Shown here in pieces: positions 14,807-23,811 of a stretch of DNA of 64,000 bases; the stretch's first letter is position 1; the number at the start of each line of letters is the position of its first letter. Under the pieces are notes generated by a model, which had not been told where the DNA came from, did not search any database, and saw only the letters and a list, made by a program, of their open reading frames with translations. This DNA is from Streptomyces sp. SS1-1. GTDB taxonomy: Bacteria > Actinomycetota > Actinomycetes > Streptomycetales > Streptomycetaceae. Location: positions 6,860,501 through 6,924,500 of the forward strand of contig NZ_WBXN01000004.1 in the NCBI RefSeq assembly GCF_008973465.1, read 5' to 3'. The position numbers were made by a program, and so were the translations under genes.

Positions 14807-15721
14807 ATGTCACACCCGCTCGAAAGCAAGGTCGCGCTGGTCGCCGGGGCGACCCGGGGAGCCGGACGCGGCATCGCCATGGAACTCGGCGCCGCCGGAG
14901 CCACCGTCTACGTGACCGGACGCAGCACCCGCGCCCGGCGCTCCGAGTACGACCGCCCCGAGACGATCGAGGACACCGCCGACCTGGTCACCGAGGCCGG
15001 CGGCCACGGCATCGCCGTCCCCACCGACCACCTCGACCCGGCCCAGGTCCGCGCCCTCGTGGACCGGATCGCCGGTGAGCAGGGCAGGCTCGACGTCCTC
15101 GTCAACGACATCTGGGGCGGCGAGAACCTCTTCGCCTGGGACAGCCCCGTCTGGGAGCACGACCTCGACGACGGTCTGCGGCTGCTCCGCCTCGCCGTCG
15201 ACACCCACGCGATCACCAGCCACCACGCGCTGCCCCTGCTGCTGCGACGGCCCGGCGGGCTGGTCGTCGAGATGACCGACGGCACCGCCGACTACAACCG
15301 CGACCACTACCGGAACTCCTTCTTCTACGACCTCGCCAAGACAGCCGTGCTCCGCATGGCCTTCTCGCTCGGCCATGAACTCGGCCCGCGCGGCGCCACC
15401 GCCGTCGCCCTCACCCCCGGCTGGATGCGCTCGGAGATGATGCTGGACGCGTTCGGGGTGCGGGAGGACGACTGGCGCGACGCCCTCGACCGCGAACCGC
15501 ACTTCGCCATCTCCGAGACCCCGCGTTACGTCGGCCGCGCCGTCGCCGCCCTCGCCGCCGACCCCGAGGTCGCCCGCTTCAACGGCCAGTCCCTGTCGAG
15601 CGGGCAGCTCGCGCGCGTCTACGACTTCACGGACCTCGACGGCAGCCGCCCCGACGCCTGGCGCTACCTCCCCGAGATCCAGGACGCCGGCAAACCGGCG
15701 GACACCACGGGCTACCGCTGA
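14807..15721 (+). CDS. Short-chain dehydrogenase/reductase (SDR)
   Basis: 304 residues. The N-terminal nucleotide-binding motif is AGATRGAGRGIAMELGAAGA. An NDIWGGENL segment replaces the classical NNAG. The active-site region (NRDHYRNSFFYDLAKTAVLR) offers a Tyr-x3-Lys as YDLAK. ATPGW is replaced by LTPGWMRSEMM. This matches a group of SDRs often annotated only as oxidoreductases; the substrate is unknown. GGGAGG lies 6 nt before ATG 14807. About 110 nt separate it from the mscR pair, so it may be a separate unit. Confidence 0.85.
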   Translation: MSHPLESKVALVAGATRGAGRGIAMELGAAGATVYVTGRSTRARRSEYDRPETIEDTADLVTEAGGHGIAVPTDHLDPAQVRALVDRIAGEQGRLDVLVNDIWGGENLFAWDSPVWEHDLDDGLRLLRLAVDTHAITSHHALPLLLRRPGGLVVEMTDGTADYNRDHYRNSFFYDLAKTAVLRMAFSLGHELGPRGATAVALTPGWMRSEMMLDAFGVREDDWRDALDREPHFAISETPRYVGRAVAALAADPEVARFNGQSLSSGQLARVYDFTDLDGSRPDAWRYLPEIQDAGKPADTTGYR

Positions 15722-15964
15722 CCGGGCACCGGACCGGGCGCCGCGAGCGGCCGACGCGCGGAGCGCCCCGGCGGCAGCCCCAGGCCGTCGCGCACCGCCG
15801 CCTGGTCCCGGCGGAAGCTCGTCCGGTCGCCCCGGACGACGACCACGTGGGAGCCGAGCGCGCCGATCACGACGCCCAGGAGCGCGGGGGAGTCGCTGGA
15901 GGAACGCGGACATGCGCGTACGCCATCTGCCGCGTTGATCGTCGCGGCGCTACCGTGTGCCTCC
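15722..15964. other. Intergenic region with a possible small minus-strand gene
   Basis: This 243-nt gap holds a minus-strand frame ending at 15712 that reads ALLGVVIGALGSHVVVVRGD, then TSFRRDQAAVRDGLGL. That resembles a short single-TM protein rather than a shadow frame, but no start with a ribosome site can be defined. On the plus strand a TACCGT (15951-15956) lies 8 nt before the next ATG and may be its -10 box. Confidence 0.3.
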
Positions 15965-16762
15965 ATGACGGACACCACGCGTTTCGACGGGCACGCGGTC
16001 CTGGTCACCGGGGCCGCACGGGGCATCGGAGCCGCGGTCGCGCGCCGGCTCGCCGAGGAGGGCGCCCGGGTTCTGCTGACCGACCGGGACGGGCCCGAGG
16101 TCGAGGAGACCGCGGCGCGTCTGCGCGGTCTCGGGCACACCGTCCGGGCGCTGGCCTGCGACGTCGCCGACCGCTCCGCCGTCGAGGCGGCCGTCGCCGA
16201 GGCCGTGGCCGCCTTCGGCGCCCTCGACGTCCTCGTGAACTGCGCCGCCTCCTGCACCCCGGACACCCCGCTGTTCGAGGACGACTCGGACGACGGCTGG
16301 GCGCGCGACCTCGACATCACCCTCACCGGCGCCTACCGCTGCTGCCGGGCCGCCCTGCCGCACCTGGCCGCCTCCGGACGGGGCGCCATCGTGAGCATCG
16401 GCTCGGTCAACGGACTCCAGGACTTCGGCAACCACGCCTACAGCGCCGCCAAGGCGGGCCTCGGCTCGCTCACCCGCACCCTCGCCGGTCACGCCGCGGC
16501 CCGGGGCGTGCGCGTCAACCTGGTGATGCCCGGCACGGTGCGCACCTCGGCCTGGGAGGGACGGGACGCCGACCTGGAGGCGATCCGCCCGCTCTACCCC
16601 CTCGGCCGGATCGGCGAGCCCGAGGACATCGCCGCGGCCGTCGCCTTCCTGGCGTCCCGCGACGCCGCCTGGGTCACCGGCACCACCCTCGTCGTGGACG
16701 GCGGTCTGACCGCGGTGAACACCGGATTCCGGGCGGCGCGGGACCGGCGCGAGGACACCTGA
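15965..16762 (+). CDS. Short-chain dehydrogenase/reductase (classical SDR)
   Basis: 265 residues, a classical SDR. The cofactor motif is TGAARGIGAAVARRL, with CDVAD, then LVNCAAS (NAG-like) and IVSIGSVNGLQDFGNHAYSAAKAG, giving the catalytic Ser, Tyr and Lys (YSAAK). The C-terminal WVTGTTLVVDGGLTA is typical of the FabG-like subgroup that oxidises or reduces secondary alcohols and ketones with NAD(P)H. The substrate cannot be inferred. It probably starts from a near-leaderless transcript (see the TACCGT upstream). It is separated from the previous SDR by 243 nt. Confidence 0.88.
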   Translation: MTDTTRFDGHAVLVTGAARGIGAAVARRLAEEGARVLLTDRDGPEVEETAARLRGLGHTVRALACDVADRSAVEAAVAEAVAAFGALDVLVNCAASCTPDTPLFEDDSDDGWARDLDITLTGAYRCCRAALPHLAASGRGAIVSIGSVNGLQDFGNHAYSAAKAGLGSLTRTLAGHAAARGVRVNLVMPGTVRTSAWEGRDADLEAIRPLYPLGRIGEPEDIAAAVAFLASRDAAWVTGTTLVVDGGLTAVNTGFRAARDRREDT

Positions 16763-16890
16763 GAGCGGCCGGACACCGACCGTAACCTCACCGTTCGGTC
16801 ACAGCCCGGTCCGCGCCACAACCGAACCCGCCCCTGGTGTGTCTATGCAGCAGAAGTCCACGGACACACACGTCAGGGAAGGGCCCGGCC

Positions 16891-17589
16891 ATGGGGGACA
16901 CACGCAGACGGCGCGCCGTCGCACTCGGCATCACCGGCGGACTGGTCGCACCGCTCTCGCTCGCGCTGGGCGCCGCTCCGGCGCAGGCCGCGAGCTGCAC
17001 CGCGGGGACCGGCCCGTACCAGAAGAAGGTGGAGAAGTTCCTCGGCCGGCCGGTCGACGGGAAGCAGTCCTCCGCCGACTGCAAGGCCATCAAGGCCTTC
17101 CAGACCAAGCACGGCATCAGCCCCAACGCCGGCTACGCCGGGCCCGTCACCTGGGGCGTGATGGACCTGATGAACAAGCAGAAGGCCGTCGGGAAGAACC
17201 CGAACAAGGCGGGCAAGTGCCCCGTCAACAAGGGCCGTATCGCCTGTGTGAACCTCACGCTCCAGCTCAGCTGGATCCAGGACGGCAAGAAGCTCGTGTA
17301 CGGCCCGGTGCCGGTCCGCACCGGCCGGAACGGCTACGAGACCCGCACCGGCCTGAAGAAGATCTACTGGCGGCACATCGACCACGTGTCGAGCATCTAC
17401 AACGTGCCGATGCCGTACTCCCAGTTCTTCGACGGCGGCCAGGCCTTCCACTCGGTCGGCGTCAGCATGTGGAACCCGCCGGGCTCGCACGGCTGCGTCA
17501 ACATGACGAAGACCGACGCGAAGAAGTACTGGTCGCTGCTGAAGAACGGCGACGACGTCTACGTGTACGGCCGCAAGCCGGGCACCTGA
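16891..17589 (+). CDS. Secreted L,D-transpeptidase with a peptidoglycan-binding domain
   Basis: 232 residues. A signal peptide (residues 1 to about 34, RRRRAVALGITGGLVAPLSL) is followed by a PG_binding_1-like region (about 42-95, KKVEKFLGRPVDG, KAIKAFQTKHGISPNAGYAG) and the YkuD/ErfK catalytic domain. The hallmark His187...SHGCVN with His200 and Cys202 is complete. These enzymes make 3-3 cross-links in peptidoglycan or attach proteins to it, and act outside the membrane. Extra cysteines (36, 64, 110, 119) may form disulfides. ATG 16891 preceded by AGGGAAGGG. It is convergent with the next gene across a terminator. Confidence 0.9.
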   Translation: MGDTRRRRAVALGITGGLVAPLSLALGAAPAQAASCTAGTGPYQKKVEKFLGRPVDGKQSSADCKAIKAFQTKHGISPNAGYAGPVTWGVMDLMNKQKAVGKNPNKAGKCPVNKGRIACVNLTLQLSWIQDGKKLVYGPVPVRTGRNGYETRTGLKKIYWRHIDHVSSIYNVPMPYSQFFDGGQAFHSVGVSMWNPPGSHGCVNMTKTDAKKYWSLLKNGDDVYVYGRKPGT

Positions 17590-17626
17590 GTCCCTCGGGA
17601 CGGGCACCCGGCTCGCGGACCGCTGA

Positions 17627-17653
17627 GCGCCCGAGGCGTCACACCTCGGGCGC
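17627..17653. terminator. Bidirectional terminator overlapping the oxidoreductase stop
   Basis: GCGCCCGAGG (17627-17636) pairs with CCTCGGGCGC (17644-17653). The stem contains the last codons of the minus-strand oxidoreductase, with its stop codon in the loop. Confidence 0.7.
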
Positions 17654-18841
17654 GTCCCCGAAGTCCGGGATGTCCAGCCGTACCCCGCCCTGCCGCGCCG
17701 ACTCGTGCGCGACGATGCCCGGCAGGGTGTAGCGGGCGGCCACCCACGCGTTCACCGACGGCAGGGCGCGCGCGTTCACGGCGGTCACGAAGTCGTCGAC
17801 GAGGAAGTGGTGGCTGCCCTCGTGCCCGTTGTGCAGATGGTCGAACTCCCTCGGCAGCCGGGACCGGTCGTGCACCGGCGCCGACCCCGAGGTGAAGGCG
17901 GCCCGCAGCTCCGGCGCGATGTGCTGGAGCGAGGGGTCGTCCGGCGCCAGCGTCTGCTTGGGCTCCAGGAGTTCGCTGATGTCCTTGACGCCCTTCTTGT
18001 CCTGCCACAGGGCGACCGTGGCCAGTTGCTCCAAGCTCGCCTCGGTCCCGAAGAACCGGAAGCGGGACTCCCTGATGTGCGACGGGTAGCCGACCCGCCG
18101 GAACTCGTTCGTACGGAACGAACCGCCGCCCGCGACCTCGAACAGCGCGGTCGCGTTCGAGACGTCGTTGTCGAACTGGCTGACCGACCGGTCGAAGACG
18201 CCGTCGCCCCGGTCGTCCCGCACCCCGATCGCCGACACGCTCACCGCGTGCGTCCGCCAGGCGCCCAGCACCCCGCCGACCGCGTGCGTCGGGTACAGCA
18301 GCGGGGGATAGGAGGCGGTCGCCTTCCAGTTCTCGCCGCCGCTGTACTGGTACGCCTCGTAGAAGCCGAGGTCCATGTCGTGGACGTAGTCGCCCTCGGC
18401 GTAGAACAGCCGCCCGAAGGCGCCCTCGGCGATCTGGTTGCGGGCGTGCACGGTCGCCGGGTTGTACTCGCTGGTCTCGCCCATCATGTACGTCAGCCCG
18501 GTCGTCTTCACCGCGTCGATGATCGCGGCGATCTCCTCCGTGGTGATCGCCATGGGGACGGCCGAGTAGACGTGCTTGCCGGCGTTCAGGCCCTTCAGGA
18601 CCAGCGGGCCGTGGGTCCAGCGCTGGGTGAAGATCGCGACCGCGTCCACGGCCTTCGACTCCAGCATCGCCTCGTACGAGGGGAAGGTCCCGGCCAGCCC
18701 CTGCGCGGCGGCGAGCCGCTCGGCCCGCTCGGGCAGCAGATCGGTGACGTACACGTCGCTGACACCGGGGTGGGCCTGGAACAGCGTGGCGAACTGGCCG
18801 GAGAACTGGCCGGCGCCGACGATGCCGAGGGAGAACGTCAT
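17639..18841 (-). CDS. Gfo/Idh/MocA-family NAD(P)-dependent sugar oxidoreductase
   Basis: 400 residues. An N-terminal Rossmann domain (SLGIVGAGQFSGQFATLF, then VTDLLPERAERLAAAQG) carries the family's AGKHVYSAVPMA segment in place of EKP. The C-terminal alpha/beta domain includes SHHFLVDDFVTAVNARALPS. Enzymes of this family oxidise or epimerise sugars and inositols with NAD(P). It is the last gene of a four-gene unit with a sugar-type binding protein and two permeases, so it probably acts on the imported sugar or a derivative. Start ATG 18841; the gap to the binding-protein gene is 14 nt. Confidence 0.88.
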   Translation of the reverse strand: MTFSLGIVGAGQFSGQFATLFQAHPGVSDVYVTDLLPERAERLAAAQGLAGTFPSYEAMLESKAVDAVAIFTQRWTHGPLVLKGLNAGKHVYSAVPMAITTEEIAAIIDAVKTTGLTYMMGETSEYNPATVHARNQIAEGAFGRLFYAEGDYVHDMDLGFYEAYQYSGGENWKATASYPPLLYPTHAVGGVLGAWRTHAVSVSAIGVRDDRGDGVFDRSVSQFDNDVSNATALFEVAGGGSFRTNEFRRVGYPSHIRESRFRFFGTEASLEQLATVALWQDKKGVKDISELLEPKQTLAPDDPSLQHIAPELRAAFTSGSAPVHDRSRLPREFDHLHNGHEGSHHFLVDDFVTAVNARALPSVNAWVAARYTLPGIVAHESARQGGVRLDIPDFGDAPEV

Positions 18842-18855
18842 GGAGTGTGTGCCTT

Positions 18856-20205
18856 TCACTGGCCGAGGACGAGGTTGATCTGGTCGTTGGTCCTGCTCAG
18901 ACCGCTCACCGGGGCGTCGTTCGCGTAGACGTCCTGCATGGCGGGACGGATCAGGGCGTACACGTCCGCCGCGTAGTCGGTGATCGGGAAGGAGAAGGTC
19001 GCGGAGTGCTTCTTGTCGGTGACCGGTGCGGTGAAGGCGGTCACGTCGACGCCCTTCTTCCGGTACGCGGCCACCGCCGCGGCCGTGCCGTCCGGGGTGG
19101 CGGGGAAGACGATGCCGTAGCGGCCGACGGTCCGCTGGCACTCGTCGGAGGCCAGGTACCGCACCCACTTCCGGGCGCCCTCCTTGTTGCGGGCGTTCTT
19201 CGTGATGGAGTCGGCGAGGCCGTTCATCATGGTGGCGCGCTTGCCGGTCGGGCCGGTCGGCGTGGGCGCGGTGCCGACGTCCAGGCCCTCGGCGCCGTAG
19301 TAGCTGGAGATCATCCAGGCGCCGTCGAACGCGGTCGCCGCCCTGCCGGAGGCGACCTGGGCGGTGGCCGGGTTGGCGCCGTCGGTGTAGTCGGTGAAGG
19401 GCGCGAGATACCCCTTCCTCGCGAGCCCGAAGTACCAGTCGATCACCGACTGGAACGTCCTGTCGCCGTACCGGTACTCGGTGCCCCAGCGGGCCTTGTC
19501 CGTGTAGTGCCAGCCCGCGGAGGCGGTGAACGGGCTCCAGGTGGTCTGCCCGTCGGCGTCACCGGCGCCGCCGGTCGCCATGCCGTACACCTTCACATGG
19601 TGCTTGTCGAAGCCCTTCTCGTCGCCGCGCACGCCGTTGCGGTCGACGGTCAGATGGGCGATGGCCTTCTCGAAGCCGCCGCCGTCCCGCGGGTTCCAGT
19701 CCAGGCTGTTGAGCTGGTCCTCGGAGAGCCCGGCCTCCTTGGCCATCTTCCGGTTGTAGAAGAGGGCGACGGTGTCCCAGTCCTTGGGCGCGCCGTAGCG
19801 ACGGCCGTCCTGGCCGCGCCAGTTGGCGGCGAGGCCCGGCTGGTAGGCGGCGTCGTCCAGGCCCAGGTCGTCCAGCGGTTCGAGGACCTTCAGATCGGCG
19901 AACTGGCCGAACTTCTGGATGTGGTCGGTGAAGACGTCCGGTTCGGTGCCGGCGATGAAGCTCGCGGTGAGCTTGGTCCAGTAGTCGCCCCAGCCCATCT
20001 GGGTGATCTTCACCTTCAGGCCCGGGTTCCGCTTCTCGAAGTCCTTGGCGCACGCCTGGTAGGCCGGGAGCTGGTTGGCGTCCCAGAGCCAGTACGTCAC
20101 CGTGTTCCCGCTGGCCCCGGCCGTGTCGCCCTGGCCGCAGCCGGTGGCCAGGGACAGGACGAGTGCCCCGGCCAGTGCCGCGGCCGTCCGCATGTGAACT
20201 CGCAT
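18856..20205 (-). CDS. Sugar ABC transporter substrate-binding lipoprotein
   Basis: 449 residues. The signal peptide ends in a lipobox LATG-Cys23, so the protein is tethered to the outer face of the membrane. The mature protein has the family-1 (MalE-like) pattern: TVTYWLWDANQLPAYQACAK, FEKRNPGLKVKITQM, FIAGTEPDVFTDH, and later GRAATAFDGAWMISSY and KWVRYLASDECQRTVGRYG. It captures a sugar or oligosaccharide for the two permeases encoded upstream. No ATPase gene lies nearby; Streptomyces commonly uses the shared MsiK ATPase for such importers. GGGGACGGGC precedes ATG 20205. Confidence 0.93.
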   Translation of the reverse strand: MRVHMRTAAALAGALVLSLATGCGQGDTAGASGNTVTYWLWDANQLPAYQACAKDFEKRNPGLKVKITQMGWGDYWTKLTASFIAGTEPDVFTDHIQKFGQFADLKVLEPLDDLGLDDAAYQPGLAANWRGQDGRRYGAPKDWDTVALFYNRKMAKEAGLSEDQLNSLDWNPRDGGGFEKAIAHLTVDRNGVRGDEKGFDKHHVKVYGMATGGAGDADGQTTWSPFTASAGWHYTDKARWGTEYRYGDRTFQSVIDWYFGLARKGYLAPFTDYTDGANPATAQVASGRAATAFDGAWMISSYYGAEGLDVGTAPTPTGPTGKRATMMNGLADSITKNARNKEGARKWVRYLASDECQRTVGRYGIVFPATPDGTAAAVAAYRKKGVDVTAFTAPVTDKKHSATFSFPITDYAADVYALIRPAMQDVYANDAPVSGLSRTNDQINLVLGQ

Positions 20206-20215
20206 GCCCGTCCCC

Positions 20216-21133
20216 TTACTTGATGCCGGTGAAGCTGATGGAACCGACGATGCGGCGTGCGAAGCAGCCGAACAGCACGAGCATCGGGAGCGCGGCGATC
20301 AGTGTGGCCGCCATCAGGCCGGACCAGTCGTAGCCGGTCTGCGGGGTCTGCGCCCGGAAGATGGCCAGCGCCACGGTCAGCACGCGCGAACTGTCGCTGT
20401 AGGACACCATCAGCGGCCAGAAGTAGTCGTTCCAGGCGGTGATGTACGTCAGCAGCCCCAGGGTGAGCAGCGGGGTGGACGCCATCGGCAGCATCAGCCG
20501 GAAGAAGATCCGCACCTTGCCCGCGCCGTCCAGCAGGGCCGCCTCCTCCACCTCCCGGGGCACGTTCATGAAGAACTGGCGCAGGAAGAACACCGCGAAC
20601 GGCGTCATGAACATCGTGGGCAGGGCCACCCCCAGCAGGTTGTCCACCAGGCCGAGTTGCTTGACGAGGACGAAGTTCGGCAGGAGCGTGAAGATCGCCG
20701 GCACCATCAGCCCGGCCAGGAACAGTCCGAACACCGCCTCCCGGCCGCGCCAGCGCAGCCGGGCGAAGGCGTAGGCGGCCATGGCGGAGAAGAAGATCTG
20801 GCAGACGGTGATCAGGGTCGAGACGACCACCGAGTTCACCAGATAGCGCCAGAACCTGAGGCCCCCGCCCGAGCCGCCCTGGGCGATCGCCTCCTCGGCG
20901 GACTGCAGGCCGAGGGCCCGTTCGAAGCCACCGGTCGTCGTGCCGACGGGGAGGAGGTCGCCGGGGTGGGCGGCGAGCGCGTCGTTCGAGGACAGCGCGG
21001 TGCGCAGGATCCAGTAGAACGGCAGCATCGTGATGAGCACGATCGCGGCCATCACGGCCCAGGCGACGGCCCGTCCGGGAGTGATCCGGCGGCGTACGCG
21101 CCGGACGGTCGTGGTGTCTGCCACGGCGGCCAT
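20216..21133 (-). CDS. Sugar ABC transporter permease (MalG-like)
   Basis: 305 residues with six predicted TM helices. The cytoplasmic EAA loop that docks on the ATPase reads EEAALLDGAGKVRIFFRLML, and the typical C-terminus ends in GSISFTGIK. It forms the membrane channel with the MalF-like partner encoded 17 nt upstream. GGGAG lies before ATG 21133. The binding protein follows after 10 nt, so all four genes read as one operon. Confidence 0.93.
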   Translation of the reverse strand: MAAVADTTTVRRVRRRITPGRAVAWAVMAAIVLITMLPFYWILRTALSSNDALAAHPGDLLPVGTTTGGFERALGLQSAEEAIAQGGSGGGLRFWRYLVNSVVVSTLITVCQIFFSAMAAYAFARLRWRGREAVFGLFLAGLMVPAIFTLLPNFVLVKQLGLVDNLLGVALPTMFMTPFAVFFLRQFFMNVPREVEEAALLDGAGKVRIFFRLMLPMASTPLLTLGLLTYITAWNDYFWPLMVSYSDSSRVLTVALAIFRAQTPQTGYDWSGLMAATLIAALPMLVLFGCFARRIVGSISFTGIK

Positions 21134-21150
21134 GTCGGTGTCTCCCTTCC

Positions 21151-22119
21151 TCAGCCGAGGTCGCTCTGACCGGCGCGGGTGAGCCGGTACTGGAGGACGG
21201 TGATGGCGCTCAGCACGACCAGCAGGGCCACCGACATCGCCGAGGCGTACCCGAACTGGAAGCGGCCGAAGGCGGCGCCGTAGATGTAGAACTGCAGGAC
21301 GTTGGTGGCGTTGGCGGGTCCGCCCGCGGTCGTCACCGCGACGGTGTCGAACACCTGGAAGGAGCCGATCACCGTCATGATCAGGACGACCGCGAGGACC
21401 GGGCGCAGCAGCGGCATCGTGATCCGCCGGAACATCCGCCACTCGCTCGCGCCGTCCACCTTCGCGGCCTCGTACATGTCGTTCGGGATGGCCATGAGGC
21501 CGGCGAAGAGCAGCAGCGCGGTGTAGCCGACGTGCCGCCACACGTTGATCAGGGCGATCGTGGGGACCGCCCAGGTCTCGTCGGCGAGGAAGGGGATCCG
21601 GTCGAGGCCGAGGCCCGCGAGGATCTCGTTGCCGATGCCGAGCTGCGTGTCGAGGATCCAGAGCCAGACGATGCCCGCGACGACGTTGGACATCAGATAC
21701 GGCGTGAGCACGATCCCGCGCAGCACCGCCGACTGCGTCAGCCGCTGCAGCAGGACGGCGATGGCGAGCGCGGAGACCGTCTGCACGCCGATGTTGACGA
21801 GCACGTACTCGACGGTCACCCCCATCGAGTCCCAGAAGATCGGGTCGTGGACCATCCGCACGTAGTTGTCGAGGCCCACCCACTCCGCCGGGGTCAGCAG
21901 GTTGAAGCGGGTGAAGCTCAGATAGACGCCCCGCAGCGTGGGCCAGAGCAGGAAGACCACGAACCCCAGCAGGGCCGGGGCGATGAAGACGGCGGCGAGC
22001 CGCCCGTCCCCGCGCTCCTCGCGGGCCGCCGCCCGCCGTGCCGTTCTCCGGTCCGTCCCGGCCCCGGTCGCGTCGCCCAGGGGCAGACGCGACGGGGGAC
22101 TGCTGGAGGCGATGGTCAT
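21151..22119 (-). CDS. Sugar ABC transporter permease (MalF-like)
   Basis: 322 residues. A basic N-terminus (DRRTARRAAAREERGDGR) precedes six TM helices. The EAA loop is YEAAKVDGASEWRMFRRITM. It is the first gene of the import operon, with ATG 22119 behind GGGAG. The promoter region contains TGTGGCGGAA elements in inverted orientation shared with the divergent ROK gene, so ROK-mediated repression is likely. Confidence 0.92.
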   Translation of the reverse strand: MTIASSSPPSRLPLGDATGAGTDRRTARRAAAREERGDGRLAAVFIAPALLGFVVFLLWPTLRGVYLSFTRFNLLTPAEWVGLDNYVRMVHDPIFWDSMGVTVEYVLVNIGVQTVSALAIAVLLQRLTQSAVLRGIVLTPYLMSNVVAGIVWLWILDTQLGIGNEILAGLGLDRIPFLADETWAVPTIALINVWRHVGYTALLLFAGLMAIPNDMYEAAKVDGASEWRMFRRITMPLLRPVLAVVLIMTVIGSFQVFDTVAVTTAGGPANATNVLQFYIYGAAFGRFQFGYASAMSVALLVVLSAITVLQYRLTRAGQSDLG

Positions 22120-22165
22120 CGGGAGACTCCCTCGTCTACGCGGCTCGTCCTCGGCCACTTACTTT

Positions 22166-22260
22166 TGTGGCGGAAGAATCAGGGCGTCAAGAGGTCGGTG
22201 ACCATCTTCTTTCCGCCACAGCTATGGCCATAGACTGACCTCGTTGGTTTTGTGGAGAAA
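22166..22260. promoter_or_regulatory. Divergent control region with ROK-type operator elements
   Basis: TGTGGCGGAA (22166-22175) and its exact inverse TTCCGCCACA (22211-22220) flank about 35 bp. A third related element, TTTTGTGGAGAAA, ends at 22260. A perfect 12-bp palindrome CTATGGCCATAG sits at 22222-22233. The region separates the sugar import operon and the ROK gene. Binding by the ROK protein is inferred from position and symmetry. Confidence 0.55.
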
Positions 22261-22289
22261 AAAATTATGGATGTGGGAGTCTGACGACC

Positions 22290-23450
22290 ATGACCGCAGC
22301 AGTCGACAGCTGGCGTCCCCTCAGCCCCGGTGAACGGGCGGTGGCGATCGAGGTGCTCCTCGCCGGGCCCCTGTCCCGCACCGAGCTGGCCCGCCGGCTC
22401 GACCTGTCGGCGGGGAGCGTCACCCGGCTGACCAAGCCGCTGATCGAGACCGGCCTGCTCGTCGAGGTGCCCGAGGCCGGCGAGGTGCTGGAGACCCGCC
22501 AGGGCCGCCCCTCCCAGCCGCTGGACGTCGTCGCCGAGTCCCGCTCCTTCCTCGGGTTCAAGATCACCGAGGACATGGTCTACGGCGTCGTCACCAGCCT
22601 GCGCAGCGACATCGTCGCCCGCCACGACCGCCCCCTCACCACCCACGATCCCGCCGAGGTGGTCGAACTCCTCGGCGAGATGACCGAGGAGCTAGCCGCC
22701 CGGCATCCCCGGCTCGCCGGGGTCGGCATCGGCGTGGGCGGCCTCGTGGAGAACCGCTCCGTCGTCGGCGAGTCGCCGTTCCTCGGCTGGCGCGACGTAC
22801 CGCTCGCCGAACTCGTCGCCCGGCGCACCGGGTTGCCGGTCGTCGTGGAGAACGACGTCGCCGCCCTGGTCGAGGCCGAGACCTGGTTCGGCGCCGGGCG
22901 CGGCCTCGACCGGTTCGTGGTCCTGACCATCGGCGCCGGGATCGGCTACGGCCTGGTGCTGGGCGGCCGGCGGGTCCCGTACGCCGAGGAGGACCGCGGC
23001 TTCGGACGGCACTGGATCCTCGACCCGTACGGTCCGCTCACCCCCGACGGGGCGCGGGGCAGCGCGGTCTCCCTGCTGACCATCCCGAACATCCGCTACC
23101 AGGTGCGGGCGGCCACCGGCCGGGACCACGGCTGGGAGGAGATCCTGGACGCCGCCGCCGCGGGCGAGCCGATGCCCGCCCGGGTGATCGAGGAGGCGGC
23201 CCGTGCGCTGGGCACCCTGGTCGCGCAGATCGCCAACTTCGTCCTGCCCCAGAAGATCCTGCTCGCGGGCGAGGGGGTGGGCCTGATGGACGTGGCCGGC
23301 GACACTGTGACGAGGACCATGCGTGGCCAACGGCACCCGCTGGCGGCCCCGGTCGCACTGGAGACCAAGGTGTCCGACTTCCACGACTGGGCGCGCGGAG
23401 CGGCCGTTCTCGCCATCCAGGTACTGGTGTTGGGGACCGCCGACCGCTGA
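22290..23450 (+). CDS. ROK-family transcriptional regulator lacking the canonical zinc motif
   Basis: 386 residues. The N-terminal winged helix (LLAGPLSRTELARRLDLSAG, SVTRLTKPLIETGLL) is followed by a sugar-kinase-like ROK domain: LAGVGIGVGGLVENRSVVGE, VVVENDVAALVEAETWFGAG and VLTIGAGIGYGLVLGG. The usual ExGH and CxCGxxGCxE zinc cluster is replaced by DRGFGRHWILDPYGPLTPDG, so sugar kinase activity is very unlikely and ligand sensing may be altered. Divergent from the ABC sugar operon with shared inverted repeats, it is the probable repressor of that operon. GGGAG lies 9 nt before ATG 22290. Confidence 0.9.
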   Translation: MTAAVDSWRPLSPGERAVAIEVLLAGPLSRTELARRLDLSAGSVTRLTKPLIETGLLVEVPEAGEVLETRQGRPSQPLDVVAESRSFLGFKITEDMVYGVVTSLRSDIVARHDRPLTTHDPAEVVELLGEMTEELAARHPRLAGVGIGVGGLVENRSVVGESPFLGWRDVPLAELVARRTGLPVVVENDVAALVEAETWFGAGRGLDRFVVLTIGAGIGYGLVLGGRRVPYAEEDRGFGRHWILDPYGPLTPDGARGSAVSLLTIPNIRYQVRAATGRDHGWEEILDAAAAGEPMPARVIEEAARALGTLVAQIANFVLPQKILLAGEGVGLMDVAGDTVTRTMRGQRHPLAAPVALETKVSDFHDWARGAAVLAIQVLVLGTADR

Positions 23451-23559
23451 ACCCGCCGCCGGGGCGGGAGATGACGTGATCAGCGCCACGGTCCGATATG
23501 CCCGCCTTGGGTGCGCTTACTCACAGCGCCTTCACCTGCGGGATCGTATGCTTCACAGC

Positions 23560-23733
23560 ATGTCCACCACTGTTGAATTCGCCTCCGATAGATCGGCTGA
23601 CGAGGTCAACGAGGAGATCCGGGCGCTGTGGCGCCGGGCGGGCGGGACACTGAGCGTCGAGCAGCGCGAGGAGTACCAGCGCCTCGTCCTGGAGTGGGCC
23701 TCCGTGGCTCCCCAGCCGGCCAAGGCGGCCTGA
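23560..23733 (+). CDS. Small conserved Streptomyces protein, unknown function
   Basis: 57 residues: MSTTVEFASDRSADEVNEEI followed by RALWRRAGGTLSVEQREEYQ and an Ala-rich end. Similar short acidic helical proteins are common in Streptomyces; no role is known. A TATGCT hexamer (23547-23552) lies 7 nt before the ATG and no ribosome site is present, so a leaderless mRNA is likely. An in-frame ATG at 23548 lies inside that hexamer. The gap to the protease gene holds a run of ten C residues. Confidence 0.7.
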   Translation: MSTTVEFASDRSADEVNEEIRALWRRAGGTLSVEQREEYQRLVLEWASVAPQPAKAA

Positions 23734-23811
23734 CCGTCCGGCCCCGGCGGGCCCCGCGTCTCCTCGCGACCCGCCCCCCCCCCGCCCCCGTGGCGGCCCC
23801 GCCGCTCCTCG

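Noticed and set aside
23771..23785. Run of ten C residues
   Set aside because: Intergenic homopolymer; could be phase-variable only if inside a gene, and it is not.
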